DNA of 8,336 bases, from the NCBI GenBank assembly GCA_964648005.1, contig CAZYKR010000199.1:1-8336 (forward strand), given 5' to 3'. This document shows, in pieces, positions 6,302 through 8,336 of the stretch. Source of the stretch: JAGQTE01 sp964648005 (GTDB lineage Bacteria > Actinomycetota > Acidimicrobiia > Acidimicrobiales > Acidimicrobilacustridaceae). Under the pieces are notes generated by a model. The model made no database searches. It was not told the origin of the DNA and was given only the letters and a program-made list of their open reading frames with translations. Within the stretch, counting starts at the first letter, position 1; each line of letters opens with the position of its first letter. The position numbers and the translations under genes were made by a program.

Positions 6302-6340
6302 GAGGGCGGGTGCAACGTCGGCGTCGGCCTGGACCTGACG

Positions 6341-6356
6341 TGGGTCGAGCGACCCA
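6341..6356. repeat. Seven-pair dyad in the kinase-regulator gap
   Basis: TGGGTCG (6341-6347) and CGACCCA (6350-6356) form a perfect inverted repeat with a two-base centre. It lies between the kinase stop (6408) and the regulator start (6291). It could be a hairpin between the two cistrons or a regulator-binding dyad. No U-run follows on the minus strand, so a clean terminator is unlikely. Confidence 0.45.
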
Positions 6357-6407
6357 GGCGCCAACAATACCGATCGCGGCGGGCGCTGGCTGTCTCCCGG
6401 GCCGCGC

Positions 6408-8228
6408 TCAGCCCGATCGGGTGGACCCGGCCGGTCGAAGGTCGTCGCTCGTCTGGCTGGGATGGATGAGTGAGCACCGCACGCGGGCACCCTTGCCAGG
6501 CTGGCTCGTGAGGTCGAGCGTGGCGCCGATCGATGATGCCCGCTCGCGCATGCCGAGGATGCCGTAGGAGTCGAGCCGACCGGCCCGGCCGATGGGAAAG
6601 CCCTGGCCGTTGTCGGTGATGTCGAGTGCGGCCGACGTGCCGTTGCAGCGCCAGATGACCCGCACCTCGGTCGCCTTGGCGTGGCGTTCGACGTTGGTGA
6701 TCGCCTCCTGGGCGACCCGCCACATCTCGCGCTCCTGCAGGATCGGGAGGCGCTCGCCTCGGTCGAGGAAGAGCTCGAAGGTCAGGTTGGCCCGCTCGCC
6801 GACCCGGCGGGTGAACTGCTCGAGCGTGTCGGCGATGTCCTGGCTGTCGGTGACGTCGGTCCGCAGGTCGTAGAGCGTGTCGCGGACCTCTCGGATCACG
6901 CCGCGTACGTCCTCCCGCAGCTGCTCGAGCGGCTCGCCGAGCTCCTCGCCGCGGTCGTGGGCCGAGACGATCCGATCCAGCTCGAAGGCGAGGTAGGCGA
7001 GGGACTGGCCGATGCGGTCGTGCAGGTCGCGTGCGATGCGCGTGCGTTCCTCGTCGGCGCCGACGGTGCGCAGCCGGGAGAACCAGCGGGCGTTGTCGAT
7101 GGCCAGGGCGACCGGCTCGACGAAGCCCCGCAGCAGCTCCACGTCACGGGCGCGGAACCGGTTGAGGCCTTGGTGCTCGATGGAGAGCACCCCGATGACG
7201 GCGCCTCTGGCCGGCAGCACCGCGTACATGCCCGAGCCGGCCTTGGGGGACAGGCCCGGTCCGGACTCGCCCAGGTTGGGCACGATCACCACGGTCTCGT
7301 CGGCGACGGCGCGTCGCATCGGCACCGGCAGCTCGTCGCGCCCGAGGCGTGCCGGCATGCGCGACCCCTCCTTGCGGAGCAGCTCCCAGTGACCGTCGGT
7401 CTCATCGATGGCGAAGATGGCGGCGTAGTCGAACTCGAACAGCCCCTTGAGGCGGGTGATGGTGGTGTCGAGCACGTCGTCGAGGTCGAGCGAGGCCGGC
7501 AGCGTCTGCGTCACGCGGTGCAGCGAGAACAGCAAGGCGTTGGCGTCGGCGAGCCGGCCCAGGCGATCGAGGGCCAGGCTGTGCTGGCGGTCCGCCTCAC
7601 CCGAGATGCGCCGGGCGTAGCCGGCGACGAGCGCCACGAGCAGCAGGATCAGCGTCCACTGGGCGCTGGTGGTGATGCGCTCCGATGTCGGGTCCTGCAC
7701 CAGGAAGGGGATCGAGACGGCGATCGAGCAGACGGCGCCGATCCGCAGGGCGAAGCCGAAGCCGCGGGCGAACCCGGCGACGATGATGGCGGTGAGCAGG
7801 GAGAACACGAACGGCGATTCCCACTGGCCGCTCGTCGTGACGATCATGAGGTGCAGCGCCACCTCGAAGAGCACGCCCAACAGGCTGCGGATGTCGCCGA
7901 AGTAGGTGAGCGGGCGCACCGTCCGCAGCACGGTGTAGGCCACGATGGCGGCGGCGTAGACGATGATCTGCCAGTCGCCTGGGGCGAAGTTGGCCATCGC
8001 CAATGCCAGGGAGGCGATGGTCGTGCCCCAGCGGATGGCCAGGATGGCCGGAGCGAAGCTCGCCACGCGGTCGACGCGGTCGACGATCCCGTCGGCGGCG
8101 GCGGTGCCGTCCGGGGCGCGGCCGAACTCGGCGATGAGGTCGCCGACCGAACGGTTTGGCTGCTCCTGTTCGTCCTCGTCTGCCGACCGCCGCGTCACGA
8201 CGGCGTCGTCATCGTCGATGCTGGTCAC
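6408..8228 (-). CDS. Membrane sensor histidine kinase (NarL-partner type) with GAF domain
   Basis: This 606-residue sensor kinase is expected to autophosphorylate and pass phosphate to the adjacent NarL-family regulator. An acidic cytoplasmic N-terminus (1-55) precedes about six membrane helices (about 60-80, 86-104, 115-132, 139-156, 160-178 and 190-205) with very short loops. The sensing module is therefore probably within the membrane or cytoplasm. A GAF domain follows (about 245-382, with YAVLPARGAVIGVLSIE near 335-350). The HisKA_3 dimerisation region has phospho-acceptor H403 in RIARDLHDRIGQSL, and the catalytic domain shows N-box EAITNVERHA (N512), DNGQGF (539-544) and GILGMRERA (556-564). 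It starts at GTG 8228 with GAGGAA (8234-8239) about five bases ahead. The family is certain; the stimulus is unknown, since GAF ligands cannot be read from sequence. It is separated from the regulator by 116 bases, with no strong terminator, so an operon is likely. Confidence 0.95.
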   Translation of the reverse strand: MTSIDDDDAVVTRRSADEDEQEQPNRSVGDLIAEFGRAPDGTAAADGIVDRVDRVASFAPAILAIRWGTTIASLALAMANFAPGDWQIIVYAAAIVAYTVLRTVRPLTYFGDIRSLLGVLFEVALHLMIVTTSGQWESPFVFSLLTAIIVAGFARGFGFALRIGAVCSIAVSIPFLVQDPTSERITTSAQWTLILLLVALVAGYARRISGEADRQHSLALDRLGRLADANALLFSLHRVTQTLPASLDLDDVLDTTITRLKGLFEFDYAAIFAIDETDGHWELLRKEGSRMPARLGRDELPVPMRRAVADETVVIVPNLGESGPGLSPKAGSGMYAVLPARGAVIGVLSIEHQGLNRFRARDVELLRGFVEPVALAIDNARWFSRLRTVGADEERTRIARDLHDRIGQSLAYLAFELDRIVSAHDRGEELGEPLEQLREDVRGVIREVRDTLYDLRTDVTDSQDIADTLEQFTRRVGERANLTFELFLDRGERLPILQEREMWRVAQEAITNVERHAKATEVRVIWRCNGTSAALDITDNGQGFPIGRAGRLDSYGILGMRERASSIGATLDLTSQPGKGARVRCSLIHPSQTSDDLRPAGSTRSG

Positions 8229-8312
8229 GCACGTTCCTCATCGGCCCCGATCGGTCGAGATTCAACCACTCTCGGCGGGCGCGCGCCCGACCGGGGCCGG
8301 TCGTCGAGGCGC

Positions 8313-8318
8313 TAGGTT
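8313..8318 (+). promoter_or_regulatory. Possible -10 element of a leaderless promoter
   Basis: TAGGTT fits the actinobacterial TANNNT -10 pattern and ends six bases before the ATG at 8325, the spacing expected when transcription begins at the start codon. No convincing -35 is present. It lies in the 108-base region upstream of the kinase gene, divergent from it. Confidence 0.35.
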
Positions 8319-8324
8319 GCGGCG

Positions 8325-8336
8325 ATGCTGCTGATC
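8325..8336 (+). CDS. Possible start of a divergent gene, cut by the window edge
   Basis: The last twelve bases read ATG CTG CTG ATC (M-L-L-I), an open frame running off the right edge. No Shine-Dalgarno sequence precedes it, but a TANNNT element sits at leaderless distance. The product cannot be judged from four codons, and the call rests only on the promoter-like context and the divergent layout. Confidence 0.3.

Noticed and set aside
6292..6723. N-terminal extension of the response regulator to 358 residues
   Set aside because: The extra part is out of frame through the kinase C-terminal coding region and crosses a good ribosome binding site and TTG start at 6291 that give the normal family length.
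6681..8315. A 544-codon open frame on the plus strand antisense to the kinase
   Set aside because: It mirrors the kinase codons in a GC-rich genome (Gly/Asp/Glu/Val/Arg/His-rich composition, no recognisable domain). The kinase on the other strand has complete motifs.

Overview
The window looks like chromosomal DNA from a high-GC actinobacterium. Codon third positions are almost all G or C, and GTG and TTG starts are used. The pilus ATPase, the TadB/TadC pair and the NarL-type two-component system are actinobacterial in style. A VWA domain fused in front of TadB recalls Acidimicrobiia-like lineages (Iamia/Ilumatobacter type), but that placement is recall-based inference. No mobile elements, CRISPR arrays, tRNAs or rRNAs were recognised.

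Plus strand, 1-4822: the distal part of a Tad (Flp, type IVc) pilus operon, with genes packed within a few bases. It runs from the C-terminal end of the CpaF/TadA ATPase, to a 648-residue VWA-TadB fusion, to TadC, to a 499-residue multi-pass membrane protein resembling GT-C glycosyltransferases. The ATPase would power two inner-membrane platform proteins (TadB and TadC) that extrude pilin. The GT-C-like protein is a possible pilin- or surface-modifying enzyme.

Minus strand, 8228 down to 4946: a six-helix GAF-containing sensor histidine kinase (starting at GTG 8228), then a NarL/FixJ-family response regulator that starts at a TTG (6291) with an excellent ribosome binding site. After a 204-base gap come two small tandem Flp prepilins (63 and 71 residues), both with the canonical G^AxLVEYALL processing site. 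The pilins converge on the tad operon across a short gap holding a 9-bp bidirectional-type terminator. A 13-bp hairpin separates the pilins, so the upstream one is probably the major pilin and the downstream one, with a Cys-bounded C-terminal tail, a minor one.

Working model (inference): the kinase and regulator control pilin output, and the convergent operon supplies the secretion machine. The points most worth following are the VWA-TadB fusion with a degenerate metal site, the two-pilin arrangement with an intervening hairpin, the GT-C-like protein at the end of the tad operon, a perfect DnaA-box sequence in front of the major pilin, and a possible leaderless gene start at the right edge. 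No gene-free stretch exceeds about 205 bases.
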